DNA from: Bryum argenteum
Lineage: Eukaryota; Streptophyta; Bryopsida; Bryales; Bryaceae
Length of the DNA stretch: 64,000 nt
Assembly (NCBI GenBank): GCA_037043015.1
Contig: CM073330.1
Coordinates: forward strand, 5,729,263-5,793,262
Reading direction: 5' to 3'
The notes beneath the pieces were generated by a model. The model ran no database searches and was not told the origin of the DNA. It saw nothing but the letters and a program-made list of their open reading frames with translations. The translations under genes and the position numbers were made by a program. The first letter of the stretch is position 1, and each line of letters begins with the position of its first letter. Shown here piece by piece: positions 37,984 through 53,619 of the stretch.

Positions 37984-40894
37984 ATGGGGGTAGAAGCGAT
38001 GGATCTCTCGCACCAGGACGATGACAGATCGAGAGCCGTCCTGTTGCTGGGATCGGTAGCCGTCGCCATAGTCGTTTACCTCCTGCTCACCATCACTCGC
38101 AGGAAGAACCGCAACCTCCCTCCTTATGTCTCGACCTCGCTCCCCTTCGTTGGCGGTTTGCTCAAGTTCGTGAAAGGCCCCATTCCGCTTATCCGCGAGC
38201 AGTACGGGACCTTGGGGAGCGTCTTCACTGTCAAGATCCTCACTCGGAATATCACGTTTCTTCTCGGTCCCGAAGTCTCCGCCCATTTCTTCAAAGCACA
38301 GGAAGCCGACCTCAGCCAACGCGAGGTTCCTTCCATTGCATGCCCCTTTTGCTTCTTCCCGATCAGTTTTCTTTATAATGTGCTTACATTTGGACTTCTT
38401 AATTTTTAAATGTGCAGGTTTATCAATTCAATGTGCCTACATTTGGACCTGGTGTCGTTTTCGATGTCGATTACTCTGTTCGCATGGAACAGTTTCGGTT
38501 CTTCACTGAAGCGCTCACTGTCAAACGATTGAAGAGCTATGTGGAGATGATGGTTGAAGAAGCTGAGGTTCGTCAATGCATGACCTCCTACAGTCCCTGT
38601 AGACAACCCTCTCCCCTGTTTTTTAAAAGTGACTTCTCATTCGCTCATCAATGGCTATTTTGATCGAGGTTTTGACTATTTGTAGTGCAGATGTTTTTTT
38701 CCAAGTGGGGGGAAGAAGGGGAAGTGGATTTGAAAGAAGAGTTAGAGCAGCTGATCGTGAACACGGCGAGTCGGTGTTTACTCGGCCAAGAGATTCGTAA
38801 CAGTCATCTTGAGAAAGTGACTTCGTTGTTTCATGATCTTGACAATGGAATGCTTCCGATCAGCGTGATGTTCCCGTACCTCCCAATCCCCGCTCACAAG
38901 CGCCGTGACAGGTGAGTACATGCACCTACCCTAACCAGAATTATCAGCATTAAGAGGGGTTAAGAGCATTAATGTTTTTGTGGCTTTTCAGTGCTCGGAA
39001 GGAGATTGCTGAGATTTTTGCGAGGGTTATTAAGGAGCGTAAAGCCTCAGGGAAGTCGGAACCTGATATGCTTCAAGCTTTCATGGACTCCAAGTACCGA
39101 AGTCTTGGACGTGGCACCACTGAAGAGGAATGCACTGGATTGTTGATTGCTGCTCTCTTTGCTGGACAGCACACTAGCTCCATCACCTCTACCTGGACCG
39201 GCACCTACCTCATGAAGTAAGCACACTCCTTCCGTTACATTTGCTACTTCCCTTGACCTTGAAGGCTTATATCACGAGGGAGCTCACCCGCAAAGTTCTG
39301 TCGTTGAAGTTGATCAGTATCGTTGATGGCAACATTGACCTGTATCTATTGAATTGTTACAATCATTGTTTCCTTTTAACTGTGAGGGCTTTTATTACAA
39401 GAGGACTGTGTCCTTCCACTCGCCAAGCTCCAATCCCTAGAACTGATTCGTTGTGGTTTTGAATTGCTGATAAATTTGATATTAGTGTGAGTGACATTGA
39501 CTTATGTCACACAAGGTCATATTTAACGACGTGCAATGTGAAAAAAAGGAAAGAAAGATGTTTTATTATAGTGATGATCTGATACGATTATGAAGGGCTG
39601 AATGGATGCAGTTATTAAGTGTCCTGGATTTTGGTAGGCCGGATGTTCTTCATTCTTATGAATCTGCTCAAAGTGCATAATCTTTTACCTTCTTGCACTT
39701 GCTCTAGTTAAGGACCTGACTCGAGGATTTGAATGATCGAGGACTCATGGGATGGTATTTTCAGGTACAAGGAGTTCATGCCTGCAGTGATCGAAGAACA
39801 GAAAGATGTCTTGAGGCGACACGGCAACCATGTAGACTACGATGTGCTCGGAGAGATGAGTGTACTCCACCGAGCGATGAAGGAAGCGTTGCGTCTTCAT
39901 CCGCCTCTGATCATGCTTCTGCGTCAGAACCATAGTGATTTCCAGGTGACGAGCAGGGAAGGCAAGACGTTCACCATCCCCAAGGGCCACATTGTTGGAA
40001 CCTCGCCCGCTTTCGCCAACCGCCTGCCTTACGTTTACAAGGATCCTGACACTTACAACCCCGACCGGTTCGCTCCTGGAAACGAAGAGGACACGAAAGC
40101 TGGCCAGTTCTCTTACATCTCCTTCGGTGGTGGCCGCCATGGTTGCCTTGGTGAAACTTTCGCTTACATGCAGGTGAGCATTTTCTAAAGCTTCACTGTG
40201 ATGGGAGAGGTGATCAGAATAGTGTAACTATTCCATGGTTTGATTCCTATCATCGTCTAAGGCTTCACATGATTGGAATTTTTTTGTCTGAGAAGAACTG
40301 TTGTAAATATTTCATGTTTTGATGCTTAGCATCTTTCAAAGCTTCACAGTGAGGTATGATATTTTTATCAATAATCAAGCAAATTGTCTGAGTAGAACGA
40401 TGTAACCCTTTCATGGTCTGTTTCATAGCATCGTCTTAAGCTACACAGTATTGGAATGTTGTAATCTTAGGGTTCTTAACTTTTCTATCGTTTATTCAGC
40501 TTCTTAAGATCAGAGATCTCTCTTAACTTTGTGAATTATCAAGCAAGTTTCTCTGAAAACAATCTTTTCTTGTTCATGGTCTAGTTCATATCATAATCTG
40601 AAGCTTCTCACAACCAGAAAGGTTAACGACAGGATCTACCAACAATCTTTAACTCTTCCGTGGATTGATCCATAGCATTATCATGATTAGAAGGTCTTCA
40701 TTAGAATTGTGTAACTAATACATGATTTGTTTTATTAACCATTTCAGGTGAAGACTGTATGGAGTTATCTGCTTCGAAACTTCGAAATAGACTTGGCTGG
40801 TCCCTTTCCAGAGGTGGACTGGAATGCCATGGTGGTTGGAATTAAAGGAAAAGTAATGGTTCATTACAAGCGACGTAAACTATCATGCGAATGA
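37984..40894 (+). CDS. CYP51: Sterol 14-alpha-demethylase (obtusifoliol 14-demethylase, CYP51)
   Basis: Removes the 14-alpha methyl group of obtusifoliol in plant sterol synthesis, at the endoplasmic reticulum, using heme and a P450 reductase. Six exons (37984-38325, 38418-38567, 38691-38911, 38992-39216, 39765-40173, 40748-40894) join in phase to 497 aa, normal for the family. An N-terminal membrane anchor lies at about residues 18-37, followed by basic residues and a Pro-containing hinge (NLPP). The I-helix has AGQHTSS (295-301), the CYP51-type oxygen-activation motif. The K-helix EALR is at 353-356. The heme loop FGGGRHGCLG holds the Cys ligand at 440. VPTFGPGVVFDVDY in exon 2 is the substrate-access/B-C region typical of CYP51. 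All key residues are present. The start is the first ATG (37984); a second in-frame ATG follows five codons later. Confidence 0.97.
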
Positions 40895-41709
40895 TTGATT
40901 CTACCGAGGTTAGCCTTCATTTTATCTTTTCAGGGACAGATGAGTTTTATTTTATAAAAGATTGACCAAACGCTAAATGGCATCTGTAGAATAGGAACCC
41001 CGATGATCAGAGTGGGGATTTGCCAACAGTCAAACAATAGCTATTGAGGAGGCAGCCATCAGCAAATTTTGTAAGTGCTCTCGAAATTTTAGTGCCAATA
41101 AAATTCATCACCTCACTGCTTTTGAGGCTCCAATGCTTTTGAGTTCTTTGTACTGTGTACACATGGGGTGGTTGGGGGTTGGTTTTTTCTCAGGAAGCAC
41201 GTTCTGTGCACAACATTCTTACATTCAAAGACACTTCTCGGATCTTTCAGCATCATGAAGCTAGTTTATATGATGGATTTCTCTCAAGCTCTTTAATGCG
41301 CATGATTGATGTTTCTTACTTCAGGATTTTTTCCAGCTTTTCAGTCATGAGTTTATCAGTCAAGTGGTCAAGTGACTTCTTGCAAGTGACTTCGTACAGA
41401 ACTTGACAGAAATAATCATTGGTCATCTATAAGCTTCAGAAGAAGGTACAAAATCGAATGAGCAATAAACATTTTAATTAAACACTACATGATGACCACC
41501 CATCCACTAACCCTCATTCTCATCCCAATTGTAAAAACTGACATGAACATTAACGGCAGCAGTATTCATCACAATTTATTACACCTCGAAAGAATGTCAC
41601 TCCGTACATTTGATACAGTGGAGTAAAGAGTCCTCTACCTCGGTTCCATTCATACATGACCAGATAATACCTACTTATGAACACAAAGCACTTTCGTATG
41701 AGCTCTCCT
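40895..41709. other. Convergent 3' flanks of CYP51 and the ARID-HMG gene
   Basis: Probably 3' untranslated regions of both genes. No other gene seen. Confidence 0.4.
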
Positions 41710-44700
41710 TCAATTCGGTACTTCAAGTGCACCAAGCTCCGAAGAGAGCAGCACTTTGATATTCTCTGTCCCACCTTCGCCGACGACGACTTCATCACTG
41801 GCTATGGCGGCTCCCTCCTCTTGTTGCGTTGTTGTAACCGGTTCCAATGCTTCAGCCTCCTCAGCTCGCTGCTTCTCTCTGTACTCTTGCAGCTCCCTTC
41901 TGTACCGCTCCTTGTCCTTCAACCCCTGCTCCTGATAAGGCTACACCCAAAAAACCACGTTTTAGCAAAGATGGTAAATAACAATTTGAACCCAATCTCT
42001 CAATAGTCTATTTTTCATTACAATTGCACACATCTCCAGAAGCTTTTTAAAAGAGCATCATACGGAGCTTCCTGTCTATGATTCACGAGGAGAGCTTCCA
42101 ATGGTCACTACGATCACATGGAGGGGGGTACCCCTCCATATGATAACTCTCACCATCGGAAGCTCTTCTCGTGAATCATAGAAAGGAAGCTCCGTGTGAT
42201 GCTCTTTTAAAGAGCTTCTCGAGATGTGTGCAATTGCATTGAAAAAAAACATACGCAAAACACTCACCAGTTTTTCATGCTCGGTGAGGATGTTCCACGC
42301 GTTTCCAACAATACGACAAAGCTCAAGACCAGGAACATCCGGATGAAGAGCTTTGTAATGAGCACTCTGCTCAGCGAAGAAAAAGTTGTATCCTGTTCGA
42401 TTGGGTCGAGGAGCATTGGGATCTCGCTTGAGAGTCTCCTCCTTCCTTGGACGCTTCCTTGGCCAAACTGTTGTTGTTGTTGCTGCTGCTGCTGTCGTTT
42501 TCACCTCTGGCTCTGCAAAACTTGCAACATCTGCATGTTGAGGAGGATTCAAGGCTGGTGGTGGAACATGGTAAAGCACTCCTTGGAGTTTCTCGCCTCC
42601 AACTGTGACTGTCACCAAGTAGCCTTGGTCGAACTTCCCCTTGATCGCTCCCTGGGCTGTCTGTCCTATTGACGAAGCCGGATCCAGAACTGCTGAACAT
42701 GATCACAACAAATTGCTGAAAAGAATCCCAAACCACATCATTCCGATGAAACATTGTTGCATGAAAAAGAGAGAGCTTGTGAAAACACCAACTATGAGTT
42801 TTGTAGAGAACATGTTTCAAGAGCAAGTTGTTGAGAATGTATGGAACTCCATGGAGAGTTGAACTTATGATATTGATGAGGTTGTCAAATTTGGATTGTG
42901 GCATCAAGATGTATGGTTAAGATTAGTTTTAGCATTGGTCTAGTATGACTTGTTGGCAAGAGCATTGAGGATAGGATCAAGAAAAAAAACTCTGTTCATG
43001 GTAAAGGTCAAAAAAGGTTCATAGCTCTTTCATACCGACATCTCATTAGTTGTTGATGAATTAAAGATAGCTTCAATGAAACTTTGTTCATGAAAGGTTT
43101 GGAATATTTCAAGATCGACACCTCGTTAGGGTTGTTGATAGTTCATGCAATTATTGAGATGTTGGGACAATAATTTAAGTTTTACGGTGTAGAAGGTTTA
43201 TTCAACAAACCTGGTATTATCTGCATCGGGAGGATTTTTCGTTTCCTAATTGATTGCAATGCTCGGTCTCCATCCGAAATTGGGTATGATTTTGTTGTTG
43301 AGTAAACACTTTTTTTCAATGGTCCGGGCATCCAAACTGCAAAAGAGAGTTGTAATGATGTGTGAGTGATATTATAATGGTGATGAAGCATTTACAATAC
43401 AAAGAATTTGTTCAATGTTCATACCTTGAGGCGGCACCAACGGGCCTTGCTTTCCAAAAAAGTATGCTTGTTCGAAGTAATAAAGAAGCCCTACGTAGTA
43501 TTTTCGTACCATATATGAGCCACTAGTAATAGTGTCGGGAAAATTGAAAATGCTTGTCACCTCTCTCCATTTCCTATCTTTGATAACCTACAAAACGCAA
43601 ACATGAGGACTTTGTTGGTGCTCATCCAACTTGCAACAAGAAAAGTCTCAACAAGTGAAGGTATATACCGTGTTAGAGAAAGAGAGGCTTTGAGGCGGTT
43701 AAATACCTCTTCATACCCAACCCACATATATCCTCACATAGATTGGATAGGACAACTATTTCTTAATTTGATATTATTAACCAATTTTCAAACTTGTCAT
43801 TAAATCTCCCAAGTAAATTACCAAGAGTCACATTTTGAATTCTCTTGTTTATAAGGGTGCAATCGAGAAAGGGCTCAAACAAAAATCTAAAATATTATAT
43901 GGAAAAGTTTTAGACAACAATAAAGTGAAAAAATATATATCACATTGAAACAAGGGATAATTAAGAAACTATGATACTTATCTACAAGTTAACAATCACA
44001 TATGAAAAGGTCACATTTAAAAAATTTGCATAAAAAGGGGCATACTTAAGTTACTACAACTCTTATCAACAAGTCAACATTCACATTTAAAGAGGTCTTA
44101 TTTACAAAAGTTGCATTGGAAAAGGGCATGGTCAAGAAATCATAACACTTCTCAACAAGTGAATGGTCATAGTTAAAAAGATCCAGTTTATAAAAGTCAC
44201 ATAGTCAAAGCACATCTCTAGTTAAAAATCATACTATATTAACAAGTCATGAGTCACATTTAAAAAGGCCATATCTAAAAAAGTCACATTGGAAAAAGGG
44301 CATAGTAAACATACTATAGTTTTGTATCTAGAAGTCAAATTAAGAAATCTCATTTACAAAATTCACAATAGTAAAGCGAGTTGGTTAAGAGTTAACTCGC
44401 TCCAAGCCATAAAGTCTTGTTTATAGGGTTTCTCAAATCTACCCTTGTGAGGATTAGAGAAAATGTATGAAACACAGAGAGTACAATATTCTATTTGCAA
44501 GTCAAGAAGTCCTCATCAACAATGTGATGTATCATAATCAAGCACAAGGTATTCATGATTTCCTTATTAGCAACCAACCCTACAGAAGTTTGTAAGCTCT
44601 TTTTTCTTAAATAAGAATCATGACGACTAAACTTTAAGAATAAGAAAAAATGAAAGTCATGATCACTCAATCAAGAGGTTATGTTGTCTATATTTCTTCT

Positions 44701-46037
44701 TTTCTAACTATATACCAAATAATACAAAATAGCACCACAAATTGTAATAATATCAATTCCACTAAAACCCAACCAATCTTGACACTGAAATCAATTCCAC
44801 TACAAAATGGGAAACTAAGGATATTCTTGAATGAAGTTGAGAATCATGGTACCTTCTCTAAACCTCCGCGAGTGGTGACCTCTACATATAGAAGGTGAAG
44901 ATCAATGGAGACTCCTCCCAAAGGTGGAATTCTACATAACACCAAGTTCCCAAGCTTTGTGAGGGATCATCAATTTGAGATTAGCAAAAACCAAAGTGAT
45001 TCATATATAATTTCTTCTTGCAGCATTGTAGAGAATTCTACATTTGACATTTGAAATAACAGTACCCAGCTAAGCTCTCTTGAAAGCTCGTCACTTCGGC
45101 AGCCCTTTCTTTGCCTTTTCTTCCCTTCTTCCTGCACCATTCAATGAAAAAACTCATACCTCTTTCAAATTTACCAAAATCTTCGAACATGGACCTAAAA
45201 TACAAATTTAAGGTGATGCTACAGTGAAAAAATTGAAACCCAAATCGCAACCTCAATCTTGTATGATCTGGCAATATTGCAATTGCCATATCCAAGAGTC
45301 ATTTGGAGTCTAAGCTTGATTGTAGTATCAAATCTCAACCATTGCTCAATCCACAACCTTCAGTGAATCGAATTTTGAAGAAATTGAGGTTTATCCTAGT
45401 TCCCTTACGATCAAAATTCAATGGCAGAAAGCTGCGAGAATTTGTAGCAATGAACCTCCAGGAGCTTCCTTCAAGAACAGGATTCATGAAGTATTGAGAG
45501 ACCAATGTAGTAGTACCACCAACACATTCAGAGGTGTTTGAATTTGGAAGTTCCCTCCAAGAAATAAACTTATTTTTCGATTCTCACAATACTCGAAACA
45601 GTCAGTAGCAGTAACACACACACACCGCCAGTGAGGGAAAAGTGAGCTTACGTGAGCCTGGTTCCAAGGACAGTATGAAACTTGTTGAGCGCTTCGAAGA
45701 AAAGCTCCTTGTTGGCAACGAGGTCGTCATGCTTGAAAAACGTGGTGGGGTAGTGCTGGCGAGCGTACATGGAAACGCCAGGAATGCTGTTGGTATCCCT
45801 GGCACCACCACCACCTTCCAACACGCCAACACCAACACCGACAACGCTCATGGGCTGATGCTGCATCACGTACTCCAGACTCCACTCCACTTGCCCGGCC
45901 TTTTTTACTACTCCTCCTCCTCGTCCTCCTTCTGTCGTCGTCGTCGTTGTTGTTCCTCCGACTCCGTTCTCATGGTGGTCCACTTTCCATTGGCCGCCCT
46001 CCCCACCTCCTCCTCCTGTGGCCACCGCCGAGCTCAT
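41710..46037 (-). CDS. ARID and HMG-box DNA-binding protein (plant HMGB9/10/15-like)
   Basis: Five exons (45652-46037, 44853-44931, 43425-43587, 42268-42689, 41710-41940) join in phase to 426 aa. The first ATG of the frame, 46037, is used. The N-terminus is Gly- and Thr-rich. An ARID follows across exons 1-3: YPTTFFKHDDLVANKELFFEAL, then IPPLGGVSIDLHLLYVEVTTRGGLEK, then VIKDRKWREVTSIFNFP and YYVGLLYYFEQAYFF. A linker GKFDQGYLVTVTVGGEKLQGVLY is typical of plant ARID-HMG proteins. A basic stretch PRKRPRKEE, a likely nuclear signal, precedes one HMG box. The box starts RDPNAPRPNRTGYNFFFAEQ and ends in exon 5 (PYQEQGLKDKERYRRELQEY). The C-terminal tail is acidic. ARID prefers AT-rich DNA and the HMG box bends DNA, so a chromatin or transcription role is expected. 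Intron 4 holds a hairpin element and intron 2 an ~86 bp tandem repeat. Confidence 0.93.
42021..42236. mobile_element. Hairpin miniature element in intron 4 of the ARID-HMG gene
   Basis: The left arm (about 42021-42105) and right arm (about 42150-42236) are inverted copies with only a few mismatches. Matching words are CAATTGCACACATCTC / GAGATGTGTGCAATTG, TTTAAAAGAGCATCA and GAATCATAG-containing stretches. The loop includes GGGGGGTACCCCTCC, itself palindromic. The transcript would fold into a long stem. It lacks coding sequence. Confidence 0.85.
43984..44330. repeat. ~86 bp tandem repeat, four degenerate units, in intron 2
   Basis: Units start with ACAAGT at 43984, 44069, 44155 and 44242. Each contains CACATTTAAAAAGG-like, AAAAGT[T/C][G/A]CA and GGGCATA words. 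Confidence 0.75.
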
Positions 46038-46140
46038 TGCACAGCAATTGCTCAATTATCCCTCACTCTCCCATCTGCCCACATAACACAAGCTTAGATA
46101 GATATATATATGACAGAGACTGAGAAGGTATTAAGCGGAT
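46038..46140 (-). promoter_or_regulatory. Possible TATA box of the ARID-HMG gene
   Basis: On the minus strand TCATATATATATCTATC lies about 65 bases before the chosen ATG, a usual spacing for a short leader. No expression evidence can be had from sequence. Confidence 0.35.
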
Positions 46141-49841
<3,701 letters not shown>

Positions 49842-52800
49842 ATGAGGTCCATCACACTACCGGAGCCGCCGAGTAGCAGCAACACTGGCATGCCCGAGAT
49901 TTTCGACCGAGGAATTTCCTGTGTTGTGCGCCGCGCGGTTATCATTGGCAATGGAGCGGCGGGAGCTGAGCATCAGTGTATAGGTCTTGTGCGCGCTCTT
50001 GGCCTCTCGAATACGTACGCTTTGCATGTGAGGATCTTCTCTCCTTTAATTTCAATCACTAGTTGCATTAACGAAGTCTCCTCCTGCAATTCTCTAAATT
50101 TCGGGTCCATCATAAGTTTTTCGATTACTTCGGTGTTAAGGAGTCTGGCGAGTTACTTCGACATTCGTGGTTTTTGACTCATGCATTATTTTGCAGTGAT
50201 TGTGCTTGACCTGGCATTTTTTGCTACTGTATTTTGTGTCTTGAGCTTCTTTTTTTTTTTTTTTTTTTTTTTTTCCGATTCTGAATTTGTGTGTTGATTG
50301 CAGAGAGTAAGTCGCCCTAAAGGAGGTCCGATCAATGTGTATTTAAGATGGCTTCCAGTTCCAATTCATAAGCAGCTGGAATGTCTTCTTAGGCATATCA
50401 AGTCTGATTGGCGACGTCTGCCAGTACCTGGTTTTCTTAGTCGATTTTTGGGCGAATCTAGGCCGTCGTCACCAGATTTAAGACCCTCTGTACCAAGGGG
50501 AGAGTATGGTCTTCGTGCTTTAACCTTGGATGACAAACCAGTTCCCGAAGCTGATGCGGGTCGCATCGCCGCTCTTGCTCTAGAAGATGTAGACAGGTAC
50601 TTCCATTTCTGAGGTTTCTCGTCAGATGCAAGGGCCTCTTCTTGTTCAAATAATTGCAGACAGAATTATTAATTTTGTCCCTGTGAAAATGTTCACCCTG
50701 TATGTTTGTTTTTGGATGCAATCTTGCCATACAACCAGGGACGGGCCGCTTTTAGTCGTGGCATCGGGCCGGGACACAATACCTGTTGCTGCAGCTGTGA
50801 AGAAATTAGCACCTGAAGCTACATTTGTCGTCCAGGTCTGATCATTTCTGCCCATCTCTGTAGCTGGTTCGTCGTTTTCGATCAAGTCTATGAAGAGCAG
50901 GTTAGAATGACGATGGTTTACAGACACGTTGTATAGTATTTAGTCATGATTGGGAACATGGTATGCATGAGTTTTGCAACTTCCTTTACTCTTTTAGTCA
51001 TCTTTGCACATTATCTTTGCGCAGATTCAACATCCTCGTTGGGGCTTAGATCAATTTGACATGGTTATCACACCATTGCATGATTACCACGCCTTGAGTC
51101 CAGCAGCTCGTCAAGAAGTTCCTAAGTTGCTACTCCCATGGATTACACCTCAGCACCCACCTGATAAGCATGTGGTAAGATCTTTTAAGACGTGATTGTT
51201 CTTTGAGCTGAACACTATACCATGATCCATCATTTTTCTGGCTGTTATATTCTCGTAGTTCCTATTTCTAAAAGTTCCTCTATTATCTCCCGTTTGTCGA
51301 ATTTTAAACAAGTTGTTTCGTACAGGTTTTGACAGTTGGGGCCTTGCATCACGCCGATGCATCCGCGTTACGTACAGCTGCAACTACTTGGCAGGCGGAG
51401 TTTGCGCACTTGGCAAAGCCTCTATTAATTGTTAATGTTGGTGGTCCGACAAGTAAGAAAGTTTGCTACCCTTACGCGAGTAATACAATCAGTGTGTGTG
51501 TAGAACTGGGCTTCTAACCGTACTTAAATTCTAAGACTCTCTCGGCTTTGAATTGAGCCACTTTGAGTCGCAAGATAGAATCAAACTGGCTTGTGTTGGT
51601 TCGTTTATCTATGGATGAGCCGTAGAGCTAAAAAGTTCAGTCTTCTTATATCTTCGGAACGTTGTTTTAGGCAATTTTCTGATTGTGCTTGAATTTATCA
51701 GGGCATTGTCGTTATGGGCAAGATTTAGCTCAGGAGCTAGTGTCAGCACTGAAACTTGTGCTTGCTACTTGCGGAAGTTGCCGTATGACCTTTTCTCGAA
51801 GAACGCCCACTCAGGTCATTTTTTACACTCAAGAAGTGGAGCTCGAGTACTTTCTGAGTGCATGTTTGCAGGATAAATCATTAATTGCTTGTTTACGATA
51901 AAATGAGTCATTTTTATCGAGTGATATTGTCGAGGCTCTGATATGCTTTCAGGTTTTACAGGTTGCTTTAGCTCACAGAGTTTATGACTTGTCGTGCTTG
52001 GCAGATCGTTAATTTTATGACAAGGGAGTTGGGACAGCATCCAAAGGTCTTCATTTGGGATGGCAGAGGTATATGTTTCGTTTTGTACTTTTACTGGTGG
52101 AATTCTCCTTCAGACCTAGGACAGTCCGCTTCATTCAACTTGTGCTCCAGCAAGATTTATTTCAATCGAGAAACTAAACGTCTCCTGCATTGGTATCTTC
52201 TCAGGTCCAAATCCGCACCTTGGACATCTTGCATGGGGGGATGCGTTTGTGGTCACTGCGGATTCTGTCAGTATGTTGAGCGAAGCATGCAGCACAGGGT
52301 ACGAGCTAAACTGTGTATTGCTTGTCTACTCTTTAGCAGTTGGATATCTGTAATGCCTCGCTATGATTTTGGTCAGTCAACAACATCGAACATGCAGCTA
52401 ACTGATAGACTTGGGATGTTCACTGCATCTAATTCACACTTTGTTCCAAATCGATATGTGAAGAAACTTCAATCACTTACTGTTTCTAACTTTAAATAGC
52501 AACACTAGTCCACACACAGTGTCCTCATAACCTTCGCCTCGAGAGTATTATCCAACTTACTACGTCGTCCCAGGCTGTAATAGTGTGATTGTTGCGATAT
52601 CGTAGCTTTTATGCCTTAGTTGATCATATTTTTCTGTTGACAGAAAACCGGTTTATGTCGTTGGTGGGGAGAGATGTCGCTGGAAGTTTGTTGGTTTTCA
52701 GAAAACTCTGCGTCAAAGAGGGCTTACTCGAGCTCTTACAGGAGCAGAAGATGTAAGTACTTCCATATCTATGATATGTCAAGTTCTTGTTGTTCGGTGG

Positions 52801-53040
52801 CGACAAATTTACAATTATCCCTCATGGCAATCCTATCTGTACACGACAGCATGTCACATCATTGTCCAATAGATCCGTAATGTATAGTGTGTTATCACTT
52901 TCATCAGTAATTCTACGTTTGACAATATGTGTATTGTGCAGATGCGGGACAGTTGGAGTTATCCTCCTCTCAACGACACGTTGGAGGCAGCGAAGCGGAT
53001 CCGTGGAGCTCTTGCAGAACGCGGTTGGAGCTTGCATTAA
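49842..53040 (+). CDS. ELM1: ELM1-like mitochondrial fission protein
   Basis: In Arabidopsis ELONGATED MITOCHONDRIA 1 sits on the outer mitochondrial surface and helps recruit dynamin DRP3A for division. Ten exons (49842-50027, 50304-50596, 50739-50835, 51025-51174, 51326-51452, 51702-51814, 52005-52068, 52205-52298, 52644-52752, 52942-53040) join in phase to 443 aa. Family features of the Mito_fiss_Elm1 domain: RRAVIIGNGAAGAEHQCIGLVRALGL at the N-terminus, GGPINVYLRWLPVPIHK, GRDTIPVAA, QIQHPRWGLDQFDMVITPLHDY, VLTVGALHHAD, VFIWDGRGPNPHLGHLAWGD, VTADSVSMLSEACSTGKPVYVVGG and SYPPLNDTLEAA near the end. Exon 2 carries a Pro/Ser/Arg-rich loop (about residues 95-125) that I think is longer than usual. 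The fold is glycosyltransferase-like but no enzyme activity is established. No signal peptide. All splice sites are GT-AG. Confidence 0.95.
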
Positions 53041-53619
53041 ATGTTTTGCAGTCTCACACGAAATTTTTGCAATCATAGATTCTCAGGGTTGTTAGATTCT
53101 GAGCGTTACTTCCTGAGAGGACTGTTGAGGTAGTGAGAAGTAATGTTGTGTCAATAGTAGACTCCGTTTGTAGCTGAAATTCTTCTTAGTTCATTAGTCC
53201 TTTCATCCTTACTGTTGGTTCGAGGTGTAATAGCAACGGTGTTTATTCACGCCCAAGGTTGATATCATTTTTCTGTCGAGAAATCAATTTTAACATCTTG
53301 TGTTGCTGTATGAACATCACCATATGCGTTACAAGTGCTTTGCTAGAAAATTGATTCGTGTTTTGGCAAGGGTCTGCCACTCCGACTTACTAGAGACTAG
53401 TAAACCATCTGCTAATCAGCTTCGTCCAGTATTGTAAAATGTGTGGCCCAGCTGAATTTCTACCACTATAATTGATTGCTGTGTCTCGCAAGGTCGGGGA
53501 TGTGTTGATTGAGATGTGCAGGTTGGCGGTCTTCTTGGGTGCTCTACTACCTTCTTGACGGACCTGCAGGTAATATGGACATGTACGTTTAACCTCCGGT
53601 TTTCTATAAAGTTTGCAGG
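53041..53619. other. Convergent 3' flanks of ELM1 and the GH5 gene
   Basis: Likely 3' untranslated sequence of both genes. No gene seen. Confidence 0.4.
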
